A DNA stretch of 64,000 bases from Sphaerulina vaccinii (Eukaryota; Ascomycota; Dothideomycetes; Mycosphaerellales; Mycosphaerellaceae). The DNA is taken from assembly GCA_022570795.1 (NCBI GenBank), contig JAKUDP010000014.1:682001-746000 (forward strand), read 5' to 3'. The notes beneath the pieces are model-generated. The model had not been told where the DNA came from. It searched no databases and saw only the letters and a program-made list of their open reading frames with translations. Shown here one piece after another: positions 42,725-54,164 of this stretch (the first letter of the stretch is position 1; each line of letters starts with the position of its first letter). The position numbers and the translations under genes were made by a program.

Positions 42725-44279
42725 GGTCGCAGCTACATCTACCAGCCACAACTCCTCGACCGCACTCGCTCACAGCCACCATCTCCAGACCTGGACCCGG
42801 AGCTTTTCGACCTCAACTTCGAGTCCCACGCTACCAACATCTAGGCCGGCGTGGGTGACACAGACATCTGCTCGAGCACTTGATCTGGGGCCATACCCCT
42901 TGCATCATGATACCCACGAACCGGTATTCACGGCTCAACTTGCGACACTGCCTCACGATGCAACACAACCATCTCTGCTCTTACTTCTACCACTTGTTTG
43001 CGACAATGATGTTACCTCTCGAGCTTTTTCGGCCAATTATCAAATCACCACACCAGAGGCGTTCGGGTTACACCGGGTCCAATCTTTTGGGACTTTCGGA
43101 TTCTGCTTAACCACCAATGATACCACTTGCTTCTGTTTCGACGACTGCTTTCTCACTCACTTGGCCACATGCCCAAGTATTTCGGCTACCCACTTGCGAC
43201 GACTGCGAGACATCCTCTTTCCGGCAAATGCATTTCCGGAGTTTTGCATATCTGGTGCTAGGAGATTATGACACGACGATCGAGAGTCTTTTGCTGCACG
43301 GAACGAGGCGTTCTGTGGAATCTTTTTGTCGAGTTGCCATGACAATGTTGATGAACACTTTCTGCTTTATTGATTTACTACACGGACGGATGACTAGAAC
43401 TGGAGTACCTGCATACCTGAAATTGGATGCATCGGAAGCGGATCGAGGATCGACAACTGTGTGGCACATCTTGAAGACTATAGGAGTGGATGAATGAGAA
43501 GATTATGATGACTTGTTGAGAATGGCATGACTGCAGGACTGATTATGCAACATCATTTCACATATCTAATGGGTAGCCGAGATATCAATTAAATCTTTAC
43601 AATTCAGCTTTCTTTTCTCAGCGTACTCCATCATCGTAGGAAGGACAACTTCATACTCATGTCGGGAGCGGTGTGCGAGTGCTGCGAGCCTGCCGATGTT
43701 GAGTATGGCGTAGCATTTCTACCCAGTCTCCGTTGTTTCATCGAGCAATCGAGGATGCCATGTATGTCTTGGTCTACATACTTTCAACCAGGTATACGGG
43801 AGGTTCTCGCTGCCCAACCTTCTTAGACAGCAACGCCACAGTTGCACGAATGGACAACTCGGCGCTGTCAAATGCTTGGCTGTGGAAGGATTCTGATACA
43901 ATGCCATTCGGTTTGCTACCCCCTTCGCTGCTGTGGCTGCCGCTTTTGGGTCACTCATTCCGTCGACCTGGTTGTTCTGAAGCCTGTCATATGCGATGGA
44001 AGCATAGTGGTAATGTGGTTTGTGGTTGGCTTTGTCGTAGACCGCTATGTCGTTCAGATAAGACATTTTGCACGTCTTTCCCTTACTTCGTGCTCGCATG
44101 AGGCCGAAGTGTAATCGATCTCTGATGAAGGTGGTACAACTACCAGTGCCTTGGCCGTGGGCACAGTCTCAGTCGTTGGACGTGGTCGGTTCTCGGTATG
44201 GCGACGACCGTTGCGTGGGGGTTTGTGAGTCTTCCGCAGGAACTCGTGCCTCGAAGCTCTTCATACGCTAATCCATCCA
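42725..44279. other. Convergent region without a supported gene
   Basis: 1.55 kb between the bHLH gene and cox19. Open frames at 42633-43271 and 43117-43497 (plus) and 43719-44099 (minus) were examined; none shows a family feature with good splice structure. A long bHLH 3' UTR is the simplest reading. Confidence 0.4.
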
Positions 44280-44615
44280 TCACTGACGCCCCTTCCTCGC
44301 CTGCTCCTCAGCATCCAGCTCCGCCTTTATCTTCGCCTTCATAGCATCCTGCGCCTGATCTTCCGGACTCTGAAATCCCAAATTCCGCATCGAATCAGGT
44401 GCCATCAGATTGCGAGCCATACGACACTGTAGATAGCCTTTGCTCAGTTGTCGACATTCTTCATCGTTGATGCCTCTTTTCGACTTTATGCAGCGCAAAT
44501 ACTGCTTCATGATGGGTTGACATTCTGCTTCGTGGTCTAGTGGGAAACTGCCTCTTTCTGGTGGAGTGGGTTTGCTGAAAGTTGTACGGCCGCCTGGACC
44601 GCCGAAGGTGGACAT
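44280..44615 (-). CDS. cox19: Cox19, CHCH-type cytochrome c oxidase assembly factor
   Basis: Single-exon, 111 aa from the ATG at 44615 (MSTFGGPGGRTTF). The protein has a twin Cys-X9-Cys motif: Cys32/Cys42 and Cys54/Cys64, forming the CHCH hairpin oxidised by Mia40 in the mitochondrial intermembrane space. Flanking words PPERGSFPLDHEAEC and MAPDSMRNLGF are diagnostic for Cox19, which assists copper delivery to cytochrome oxidase with Cox11. The C-terminal tail is helical and charged. The open frame extends 37 codons upstream, but that part is His/Arg-rich and unlike the family, so the shorter start is chosen. Confidence 0.94.
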   Translation of the reverse strand: MSTFGGPGGRTTFSKPTPPERGSFPLDHEAECQPIMKQYLRCIKSKRGINDEECRQLSKGYLQCRMARNLMAPDSMRNLGFQSPEDQAQDAMKAKIKAELDAEEQARKGRQ

Positions 44616-45153
44616 GGTCGCTGAAGAACAAGGATTGTGATGTCGTCGTTGGTCGTGATGATGATAAAGGCAAGGCAGTGTTGTTGGTAGGCGACGTTGT
44701 TTTGAATGATGATCTCGATCATTCACAACCCTAGAACGAAGCTACCCTCTCCACTCTACAGCATGAAATATGATTCGTCGCGGCACGACGGAAACCAATT
44801 CTCGACCGCATCGCGGGTGCTCTCCCTGACGCTCGTTCAAAACTGGCCGTCTTCCGTCTTCTTTAGCTGTCGGAAGTACCGCGATACTGGAACAAACCAA
44901 CAGAGGCACGTCCTTTCCGACGCAAGGCACCATGTCGTGTTGCGACCGGACTGGACGATGCAGACGCGCGAGCCTGGACGTGGCGTTTGAATGTGCCGGG
45001 AGATAGAGGCAAAGTGTGCATGGACGACATCACTAGAACTAACGAGTACTACTACTGTTGGGCATCATGACTGGGTGACACAGCAGGGTCAAATGGCAGA
45101 TTCTATTTACTGGACTGTCTAGAGACTGGATGTTCTAGTCAGCACTCGACCTC
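44616..45153. other. Upstream region of cox19
   Basis: 538 bp between the cox19 start and the end of the G-patch gene (both minus). No gene supported. Confidence 0.5.
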
Positions 45154-47223
45154 TCATTCATCCTCATCGTCATTTCCGAAGATGGCCTTGAACACATCTT
45201 GCCCGGCTTTCTCTCCTTCAATCGCTTCATTCTTCTCAACATCAACCGCAGCCCTTGGTGCATCCGCATCAGCCTTCGAAGTTGACCCATCCGACGGCAC
45301 AGAAGTGAAATTCGCATCTCTCATCATCAATTCTATACTCGCCTTCCCAATAAGATTCAATCTCTCAGCCTTATCCATTTTCTCGCCTGCTTCCTCAGTA
45401 GCAGCACTCCCAGCCGCAACATTAGCAGGTGGTCGAACATTGAATCGTTTGCAAAGTAGTCTCGTGGGATAGAAAGGCTCGCGTTTTCGCGTCAAAGGCC
45501 CATACATGCCCATCTTTGCTGCCTTCTCTGCAGGATCGTCTTCCTTCGGTAATGGCTTTTGCGAAGGATCAGGTGCATCAGAAGCGAGTTTTGGAGTTGC
45601 TGAACCAGATGTAAATCTGCTTGCCATGTAGCCTGAAGCAGGCTTGAAGATTTCAGCTGCCTCAGCGAACTCGCGTAGTTCGTTCGCCCATTCGTCGAGA
45701 CTTGTGCCCGCGGAGCGGGTAGGAAGACTGTTTGCTTGGCCTGTCGAGAGCTCGAGAAAGTACTTGTATCTGGCTCGCTTGTCCAGATCTTCAGAATATG
45801 GCATCCAGCCTGTCTTTCCGCGTGCCAGAGCTGCGACCGCAGTTTCCTTGGCCAACGAAGGAACGAGATCCCACAATGTGCGGCGCTTCTCTGCATCAGT
45901 CTGCTCGAAGCCTTCGGGTGCCTTTTCTCCCAATGCCGCGGGTAGATCTTTACGGCCGCTGGCTGATGCGAGCTTGTCGCGTTGTGCTGGAGTCAGAAAG
46001 TCGAAAATAGACTTGCTCGGCAGCTGTTGTTCACCAAGCAGCTCAGCCCGAGCTTTCGCGTCTAGCGTGGAGGCTTTCGCAGCATCAGATGTTGATATGT
46101 ATGGCGTCTTCGAAGCTGTATCCGAGGAGCCCGTTCTCGTTGGCTTCCAGTCCGCAGGGACTTCCGGAGGTGGGTATTTGTTATCCGATATGGCAAGCAT
46201 GGCGGCGGCGAGTACGAAGCCATCGAGCGGCAGCCGTCCATCATGACATTTCCGGAAATTGTTGACGTTGATTGATCGTTGTGCCAATTTCCTCGAGGGC
46301 TGCAAAGATGGCTTGACCACATTCGTGGTATCGTTACTTGCGAGCAAGCCTCCCTTCTTTTTCTTCTTCTGTCCAATGACGCGGTTGTAGCTGATGCTCG
46401 GCCCTATAGCATATGGGTCGTCATCTTCCTCGCCATCATCGTTGAGCACACCCACGCCAAAGCCTGACTTCTTCGAAGACTTCAGCTTCCGACTGATCTT
46501 GGACCTGCTCAGGATCCTGGAGTCGTCGCCGCTGTCCTCTTCATCGTCCTTGGCTGGAGACTGGTCGCGAAGCTTGCCCTCACCCTCGAAGCCCAGCCCT
46601 TTCTTGTCAGTCTTGCGTACGAACGCGATCATGCGTGTGTTCTCCGGCGCGAACAGATGGGTCTCGCCAGTCTTATCGCCTTGTGCTCTTCGCTTGACTT
46701 TCGGGCCAATGCCTTGTCCCTGACGCCATCCCATCTTCTGCAACAGTTTCACGCCTTTGGTCTCTCCTGAGGACTTGAATAGGTCGGAGAACATGCCTCT
46801 TACTCCACCATCCTGATTGCTGCTCCCGAGTCCTGCAAAGGCGCCTTGGGTTTCTAGCTGTTGCGCTTCAGCCTGCTCAGCCAGGTCCTCCTCGTCCATG
46901 AAGTCTTCCGCTCGCTGCTGCTTGCCATCTTTACTGTCCTTGACGCGATTTGCTCGTGACGACACAAAAGTACTCGGCGTCCAGCCCTCCTTGGAGCCAA
47001 CAGTGTTGAAATAGCCTGCGCTGAAACCGCCAGTGAATGCGCCATGTAGCCTCTTCCTTCCACGCTCATCAGTCACTTCTTGCTTCCACACGGGCACAAA
47101 GCTTCCATCATCTCTCGTCTGCTCGTCAAAGGCAGGAAGCGGAGTGCCGAACACGGCATACGGTGCATGGCTTGGTGGGCCATCGCGGTCCTCGAAGGCG
47201 GCTCTGGTGCGCTTGTAGGACAT
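45154..47223 (-). CDS. G-patch domain protein, GPATCH1/TOUGH type
   Basis: Single-exon, 689 aa. The N-terminal block (FGTPLPAFDEQTRDDGSFVPVWKQEVTDERGRKRLHGAFTGGFSAGYFNTVGSKEGW) is the DUF1604 domain of GPATCH1 proteins. A G-patch follows at about residues 153-185 (LLQKMGWRQGQGIGPKVKRR). Proteins of this type associate with late spliceosomes, where G-patches activate DEAH helicases. The middle is acidic/Ser-rich with a conserved DGRLPLDGFVLA segment (about 325), and the C-terminal part carries MYGPLTRKREPFYPTRLLCKRFNV, also typical. The acidic end is GNDDEDE. Start codon and length agree with the family. Confidence 0.92.
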   Translation of the reverse strand: MSYKRTRAAFEDRDGPPSHAPYAVFGTPLPAFDEQTRDDGSFVPVWKQEVTDERGRKRLHGAFTGGFSAGYFNTVGSKEGWTPSTFVSSRANRVKDSKDGKQQRAEDFMDEEDLAEQAEAQQLETQGAFAGLGSSNQDGGVRGMFSDLFKSSGETKGVKLLQKMGWRQGQGIGPKVKRRAQGDKTGETHLFAPENTRMIAFVRKTDKKGLGFEGEGKLRDQSPAKDDEEDSGDDSRILSRSKISRKLKSSKKSGFGVGVLNDDGEEDDDPYAIGPSISYNRVIGQKKKKKGGLLASNDTTNVVKPSLQPSRKLAQRSINVNNFRKCHDGRLPLDGFVLAAAMLAISDNKYPPPEVPADWKPTRTGSSDTASKTPYISTSDAAKASTLDAKARAELLGEQQLPSKSIFDFLTPAQRDKLASASGRKDLPAALGEKAPEGFEQTDAEKRRTLWDLVPSLAKETAVAALARGKTGWMPYSEDLDKRARYKYFLELSTGQANSLPTRSAGTSLDEWANELREFAEAAEIFKPASGYMASRFTSGSATPKLASDAPDPSQKPLPKEDDPAEKAAKMGMYGPLTRKREPFYPTRLLCKRFNVRPPANVAAGSAATEEAGEKMDKAERLNLIGKASIELMMRDANFTSVPSDGSTSKADADAPRAAVDVEKNEAIEGEKAGQDVFKAIFGNDDEDE

Positions 47224-48221
47224 GTCTTAGTCTGCGTTCATTTGCCAGCAATAATTGAGACGGGCTGCTGAGTAACGCATGAGGTTTGCGCGCATAGACC
47301 TACCTGGCTCCAGTTTCACATGAAAGTGAAAGCCTTCCCCGTCGACCGTTGCTGGTGGCGCAACCAATGATGATACTTGTGCGAATGCCGGATTCTTCAC
47401 GCCGGCAAGCAGCTGTGCAAGCGAGACATGTCGAGAGTTGGGATGAGCTTGGCTGACGGAAATGACGAGAAAGACGTTGTGCAACAAGAATAGCACTCGG
47501 GCCGCAGCAGCTTTTGAGGCTATCACGAGAAAGGGCCGGTCGTACCCTTACAATGGTAATACCGTAATACCCTCACTTGGGCATACACCTCCTAGTCAAC
47601 TTGGGCAGATGTAGATGGTTGGAGCATGGCTGGTTGGTGGCAGTGCGGTTGGTGACTCTCTCATGTTCTCCGATATTGCCTCAAAGAACTGTCCACCACT
47701 GGACTCATCTGAAAGCCGCTTGTCGATTGTCAGTCACGGGTGTTCCCCTGCGCTATATCCTCCAACGACTACTTACCACTATACCAACATGGCGGAGGTG
47801 ATCAATGTGCGTGCTCTGTTCCGCTAGTTCTGCAGACGAGGTCGCAGTAGAGGTCGACGAGACACGATACCGGACGATCGATTGAACAACGACGATACTC
47901 TCATCAGTCAGGTTGTGACCAGGCAGGCAGACACGTTTGACACGTTGGATGTGCGCAGCGTGAGCAACACGCGGTCAGCACGCCCCTCCACACCGATTAC
48001 CGGTTCTGGCCTGATCTTGGAATCCTGTTGATCTCTCGACGTCAGATCTATACTGGCAGATTGAGGCAGTCTCTCACCTTCCACCTTCCTGGCCGTAGAA
48101 CATCGGGCTCCCTGCGTTCGGCGTTTCACTGGTGGGCTGGGTGACAGCACGGGTCAACTGCCGCGTATAGACGTCTCGACATCCAATATACCGCCTACTA
48201 CAATTATACAGCATAGGAAAC
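47224..48221. promoter_or_regulatory. Divergent region upstream of G-patch and kin1 genes
   Basis: About 1 kb holding both promoters. An ATG at 47789 opens a short frame (MAEVIN) with a possible donor and acceptor, but all joins hit stops quickly, so no gene is called. Confidence 0.4.
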
Positions 48222-51200
48222 ATGTCGGCGGCCGCTTCTCCAGTATCTCGTACTCAGTCCCAACGCCGGTCACAACAACAGCAGCCCGCCTACAACCACC
48301 CCTCCTCATCGTCCCCCGCCAACACCGATCGCGATAATCGACTGCCGCACCGTACACAGTCGACGACGAATCGCTCGAGCGCTCCGGTCTCGCCTCGACG
48401 GTCAATGTCCACATCGCAGGCGCCTTCCTCGCCGACATCACATGGACGACAACCCTCAGGCAATCTGGAAAAGGTCGCGCGCCAGGACTTCGAGCAGAGC
48501 AACGTGAACCAGCCGCATGCTTCGTCCTCGTCACGAAGGAGCGAATCTTATGAGCCTGGCATGAATGGCAGCCGTGCCCACCCACCGCGGGGAGATTCCA
48601 TGCGGACATCCTCTGGCCATGCACGAACGCAATCGCGCTACAATGACCAGCCTACTCCCGCACCGAGCAACAGCGAATCTCGCTCAACGCAGCCAACAAC
48701 GAACATGAGACGAAGAACGACGATTGACGCGACGACCGGACATTGGGAGCTAGGGAAGACTGTGGGAGCTGGAAGCATGGGCAAGGTCAAGTTGGCTAGG
48801 AACAAGGAGACCGGAGAACAGGTTGCTGTCAAAATCGTGCCACGGACCAGCGCAGGCGAGGAACACCGCACACAACAGGAACGTGAGCGGGCAGAACATA
48901 GCAAGGAGATTCGTACAGCACGAGAGGCTGCCATCGTCTCGCTGGTTGATCATCCTTATATCTGCGGCATGCGCGATGTAGTCCGCACGAACTATCACTG
49001 GTATATGCTGTTCGAGTATGTGAATGGAGGTCAGATGCTGGATTATATCATTTCCCATGGTAGGCTCAAGGAGAAGCAAGCTCGGAAGTTTGGCAGGCAG
49101 ATCGCGAGCGCATTGGATTACTGCCACCGGAATAGTATTGTGCACCGCGATCTGAAGATTGAGAACATCTTGATCAGTAAAACTGGGGATATCAAGATCA
49201 TCGACTTCGGCCTCTCGAATCTATTCAGCCCGAAGAATACGCTCAAAACCTTCTGTGGAAGTCTATACTTTGCTGCCCCTGAGCTGCTCCAGGCGAAGCA
49301 GTATACTGGACCCGAGGTGGACGTGTGGAGCTTTGGAATCGTCTTGTATGTCCTGGTCTGCGGCAAGGTGCCATTTGATGACCAGAGCATGCCTCAGCTG
49401 CACGCCAAGATCAAGAAGGGTGTAGTGGAGTATCCACCTTGGCTCAGTTCTGGTAAGATGGCGTGATGGAGTAGAAGGAGACCATATGGCTAACTTGACG
49501 CAGAATGTAAACAACTCATCGCACGCATGCTGACCACGAATCCACTGGAACGGGCAACATTGCAGGAGATCATGACCCATCCATGGATGACCAAGGGCTT
49601 CAATGGTCCCCCGGAGAACTATCTGCCAGAAAGACGGCCTCTCACTTTGCCTCTTGATCCTGCTGCGATCAAGAAAATGCAGGGCTTTGATTTTGGAGAA
49701 TCAGAACTCATCACTTCTCAACTCACCAAGATCGTAGAGTCCGATGAGTACCAGCGAGCCATACGGATGCAAGAAAGGCGCGCTCAGGTAGCGCCACAAG
49801 AGAACGATCAGAAGCGTGGCGTGTTCAGCTTTTACAAACGACGAAGCTCTACCACCAGTAGGGATACTTTGAATACTCCGTCTACAGAGGCAATCCAGCT
49901 TGGGTCGGATCCGCTCAACGCGTTCCACCCATTGATCTCGGTATACTACCTGGCGATGGAGAAGAACGAGCGCGATGCCAGGGAGAAGAATCCTGGTGCT
50001 CTATCTATGCCGCACGTCCCTGGCGAGAAACCCTTGGGCATGGTCGATCTGGCTGCACCGGCACCCGCCCACACCAATTCCAACGCTTACGAGATTGCTG
50101 GCGAGAAACCTACTGGTGGCCGATCTCGCCCGCGTGCACGTACGCATGGTGAAGATGAGGTTGCGCAAGACATGCGCACTCTGAACATCAATGCTGCCTC
50201 GAATCCACAACACCCGACGATCATAGAGCCAGAAAAGCCATCGTCACATGGGCGTAAGGAGAGCGTAAAAGGTGGACTGCTGCGAAGATTTAGTAAGCGA
50301 GAGAAGACAGAGCGTCCAAGCCATCCACCCTCCTCGCTTGATAAGTACAACCCGGAGACACCCAGGAAGAGCTTCAGTATGCGACGTACGCGGGATCGTA
50401 GCCAGACTCGCGATGCCAGTCAGACACGAGAAGGGACTCGACCTGAGACGGCTGCCAGCAAGCAGAATGAGCTATTGACACCGCCAACTGGCGATGCCAC
50501 GATTGAAAGGACGCCGCCCGAGTCAGTGTCGTCGAAGAAGTCACATGGATTGGGGCGATCAGTCAGTGTCAACTCCAGCGACATAAGAAGACGCTTGACG
50601 CGTCGGGGCGTATCGGAGGGCTCTTCAAAAAGACCTCCACTGACGTCTACCGGCAGCACAGAGACTGGCAAAGTTTCACTGGATCGGGGCAGCAGCATAC
50701 GAGAAGCTCAGTCTGATGTTGAGGGAAAAACGAAGCCTGCGAATACCTTTGCACATCGTGCACGGTCTATGGGACATGCACGGAAGGAAAGTATGCAGAC
50801 TCGACGAGCTCGTCGTGAACAGGCCCGAACAGGACAAGCGGATGTTCCAGAAGAGACTGATGCTGAACTTCTTGATGATACCAAGGACGAAAGTGGCAGC
50901 CCCAGCATGAAGCCTGTCTACCTAAAGGGCCTATTCAGTGTCAGCACGACCAGCAGCAAGCCCTTGAACTTCATTCGTACTGACTTGATACGTGTACTGC
51001 AAGATCTGGGCGTCGAGTACCGAGAGGTGAAAGGCGGCTTCTCGTGCAAGCACTCGCCGAGTATCATGCCAAAACCTGGACCCGAGGAAACGATGCCTTC
51101 TGGAGCACAGCCACTGTCGCCACCACTGGAGTCCCATCACAAACGCAAGATCAGTTTCGGCGGATTCCGATCACAAACAGGTGATGAGCCGAAGACACTA

Positions 51201-51479
51201 CGGAAGAAGCCAAGCTACCCCAATGGCAATTCTGAAGAAGATAGCGAAGAAGACCCACCCGTGAACCAGCCGAGACAGTCCATGTCGCAACGAGTCGCCG
51301 GCGAGACGAGCACACATGTGCAACACGATCTTGGTGAAGGACTGGCGCTCAAGTTCGAGATATTTGTCGTCAAGGTTCCGCTCTTGAGCTTACATGGGAT
51401 ACAATTCAAGAAGGTCGACGGAGGCACCTGGCAGTACAAAAACATGGCTCAGACCATCCTGAATGAGTTGAGATTATAA
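48222..51479 (+). CDS. kin1: Kin1/Kin2 (MARK/PAR-1) serine/threonine kinase
   Basis: Two exons (48222-49452, 49504-51479) with a 51-bp intron, 1068 aa. About 170 Ser/Pro/Gln-rich residues precede the kinase domain (about 175-450). Catalytic landmarks: glycine loop GAGSMGKVKLA, Lys204 in VAVKIVP, HRDLKIEN with Asp310, DFG Asp328, and an activation loop LKTFCGSLYFAAPELL with the MARK-type Thr. The intron lies just before ECKQLIARML. A long disordered basic/Ser region follows, and the C-terminus is a KA1 membrane-binding domain ending MAQTILNELRL. Kin1/Kin2 kinases act in polarity, exocytosis and septation. The length is near fungal Kin1. ATG at 48222 gives MSAAASPVSRTQ. Confidence 0.93.
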
Positions 51480-52501
51480 GTTTGAGAGCTGGAAGAAGAC
51501 GAAGCTCTGACGGGAAGAACATAGCAGCACGAGCAGGTCTTATGCTGCGGGAAAGGAAGGAAGGAAAGGACGATTCTTTTGCGTTAATTCTGCCGTCTGT
51601 ACAATTTGAAAGACAGGACAGGCTATTCCTTTGAGTAACTTTGACGCATTGCTTAGCGTGGCTGCGGGCTTTACAGTGAGCATAACGAGCGATGGCGTTG
51701 CGAAGATGGATCAGTGTAAGCGATGGATTTGCACAAGACTGCTATGGAAGAGTATGTCAATACCAAAGGAACAGCGTGCTGAGAACGAGGTTCACATGTT
51801 GGGCGTTCGTGCCATACTGACTTTTATCGTACCTGCTCTGGTCTTTGAGGTCTTGAGGCTGTTTCAAGACTGTGGGCTGGCGATGGAGGTGAGATAGAAG
51901 AGATCTGCTGCCTCCGTTTCAGGCGCTTTCTCCGAGACCACTTGTTCTTGCCTTTACAACACGGCAGTAGCAGATTTCAATGAGTAGGTGCAGGCAAGCT
52001 GGCTCTCTCAGTGCAAGCACCGAGCCTCCTTTCACCTTACCTGCCTCCTAACTCAAACAACACCTGATCTTCAGTCACACTACAGCTTCATCACCACGGA
52101 GGAGGACGAGGTGCTTTCACCGGTCTGAGAAGGAGACGGAGCAGTAAGAACTCACCTGTCGAGCTTCCGTCGTTTACGGGCTCATTTGAAGCGCCATGCT
52201 TGCTTGTACTCGCATGGTACCCGAAGTCGAGTGTTACACTGAAACGACCAGCACAACTGCATTTAGAAGGTATGCTCCTCTGTGAATCTGGATCTGGTAA
52301 TTCGTGCTCGGTCGCATTCGTCTGGTACCCCACCTCGATGTCATCCACCGGAAAGCAAGTGAGATCCGGCAGTCCTCACGGATCTGGTGGTTCATACTGC
52401 AATACCCTGCAACGGCGGAACCATTAAAGCCAGTCTATGGACATCATCATATACCAAGCCATAGCAAGACTCAATACTGATAGGAAGACACAGTCGCAAA
52501 C
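51480..52501. promoter_or_regulatory. Region between kin1 and the first P450 gene
   Basis: About 1 kb with the kin1 3' UTR and P450 promoter. A GGAA-rich run lies near 51550-51570. A minus-strand frame at 52091-52348 starts with GTG only and was rejected. Confidence 0.45.
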
Positions 52502-54130
52502 ATGCTTGGCACATATCTCGTATACGCTGCCGGCATAGCTCTCGCCTTGAGAGTCTTCTACGCACTCTACATCGCCTTCGCAGGACCACTACGAGACATT
52601 CCAGGACCATTCCTAGCCCGTTTCACACGCGTCTGGTACTTTCGCAGCATCTGGAGTGGTGCAGCTCACTGGCAGCAAATCGATCTTCACCGAAAATATG
52701 CCAAAAACGGAGAGTTCTATGCTCCAGTCGTTCGTCTGGGACCTAATCTCTACTCCATCTCGCGTCCAGAAAAAGCAGTCTATGGCATTTCTTCAAAAAT
52801 GCCAAAAAGCAGCTGGTATGAAGGCTGGAAGCATCCATCTCCTGATCGCTGGACACTATTTCCTGATCGCAACATACAACGACATGCAGAAACCAGAAGG
52901 AAGTTTCAGAGTATGTACGCCATGTCGAGCCTTCTGCACTACGAGTCGTATGTGGAGTCAGCGCAGGACGTCTTCAAACAGAGACTCCTGGACATGTGCG
53001 AAGATGGTAGAGTGGTAGACATGCATCACTGGCTGCAATGTTATGCTTTTGATGTGATTGGTAACATAACTTATAGTCGGCGCTTTGGCTTCTTGGACGA
53101 GGGCAAGGATATCGAAGGAACAATGGCTTCGCTGGATTCGAACTTGTCTTACTCAACATTGGTCGGTGTGTATCCTTGGGCACATCCATTCCTGTACAAG
53201 ATCATGGAAAAGATCCCCGGAACTGGAGCTGCTGGACGAAATTTCTTGATGGCCTTTACTCGCAAAATGATAGCGACCAAAGAAGCTGAACGTAATGCAG
53301 ACGAGAAGTCGGGAAAGAGATATGTCCCTCAGGATGGTGTCCCCAGAGATTTTCTAAACCTGGCCATGGACGCTGAACAGGACCCGGACAAGAAAATGAC
53401 AAAGTATAATGTCTTCATGATTGGAATATCAAACATCATCGCTGGCTCAGACACAACTGCAGTTTCTCTCAGCAGCGTCTTATGGCATCTTGCTTCGAAT
53501 CCTCAAGCTTTACAACGTCTACGAGCCGAACTAGACCAATGCATTGCCACCGGCAACATGACGACTGATAGGATATCTTTCAAGCAAAGTCAAGAATTAC
53601 CTTTCTTCCAAGCATGTATCAAGGAAGGTCTCCGTCTATGCTCTGCTACAGGTCTACCATTATGGCGAGAAGTTCCCTCCGGTTCTGGCGGCGCGGAGAT
53701 TCTTGGACATTGGTTTCCTGAACGGAGCGAGATTGGAATTAATACTTGGGTAGCGCATTATGATGAAGATATTTGGGGATCTAATGCAGCGGAGTTTAGG
53801 CCTGAGAGGTGGATTGAGAGTAGTACGGAAAGATTGAAGATTATGGAGAGCTTTTTTATGCCGTTTGGGCTGGGGTCGAGGACTTGTAAGTGAAGAGAGA
53901 CTATCCTTGGGTACTATTTGAGATTGAATACTAATCTTAGGACGATAGGCATTGGTCGGCATATTTCGTTCTTGGAGATGAATAAAGTCATCCCTATGAT
54001 CGTGACTCAATTCGATCTGGATCTGGTGCGAAAGACTGATGTGTTAGAGACTGAAAATTACTGGTTCGTGAAGCCGAAAGACTTCAGAGTCGTCGTGGAA
54101 CCACGTCAGATATCTTCAGCAGGGCGTTAG
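52502..54130 (+). CDS. Cytochrome P450, pisatin-demethylase-like
   Basis: Two exons (52502-53885, 53949-54130), intron 63 bp, 521 aa. A membrane anchor begins MLGTYLVYAAGIALALRVFY, followed by the Pro hinge RDIPGPFLARF. P450 signatures are complete: I-helix AGSDTT at 314-319, ExxR at Glu375/Arg378 (KEGLRLC), PERW, and heme loop FGLGSRTCIGRH with ligand Cys462. The splice restores Cys462 exactly, because the codon is split 1/2. Overall wording (WYFRSIWSGAAHWQQIDLHRKYG-like, PGSGGAEILGHWFPE) resembles the pisatin demethylase/benzoate-hydroxylase-like group of filamentous fungi. Substrate unknown; an ER monooxygenase needing P450 reductase. No cluster enzymes (PKS, NRPS, terpene synthase) are nearby. 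Confidence 0.92.
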
Positions 54131-54164
54131 TTGCTTCTCGAGGAGAAAACTGCCAACACCCACT

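Noticed and set aside
42633..43271. 212-codon plus-strand frame overlapping the end of the bHLH gene
   Set aside because: Overlaps a confident gene in another frame and is Thr/Ser/His-rich without features; likely 3' UTR.
43719..44099. 126-codon minus-strand frame downstream of cox19
   Set aside because: The part beginning MSYLNDIAVYDKANH looks slightly protein-like, but no intron structure or family supports it.
47789..47870. ATG MAEVIN followed by donor/acceptor-like sites and a DEVAVEVDETRYRTID reading
   Set aside because: The phase does not match: the join gives an immediate stop, and the other frame has no legal donor.
52091..52348. Minus-strand frame MDDIEVGYQTN with a good gtgagt donor
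   Set aside because: The apparent first codon is GTG, no ATG is in frame, and the next exon hits a stop after two codons.
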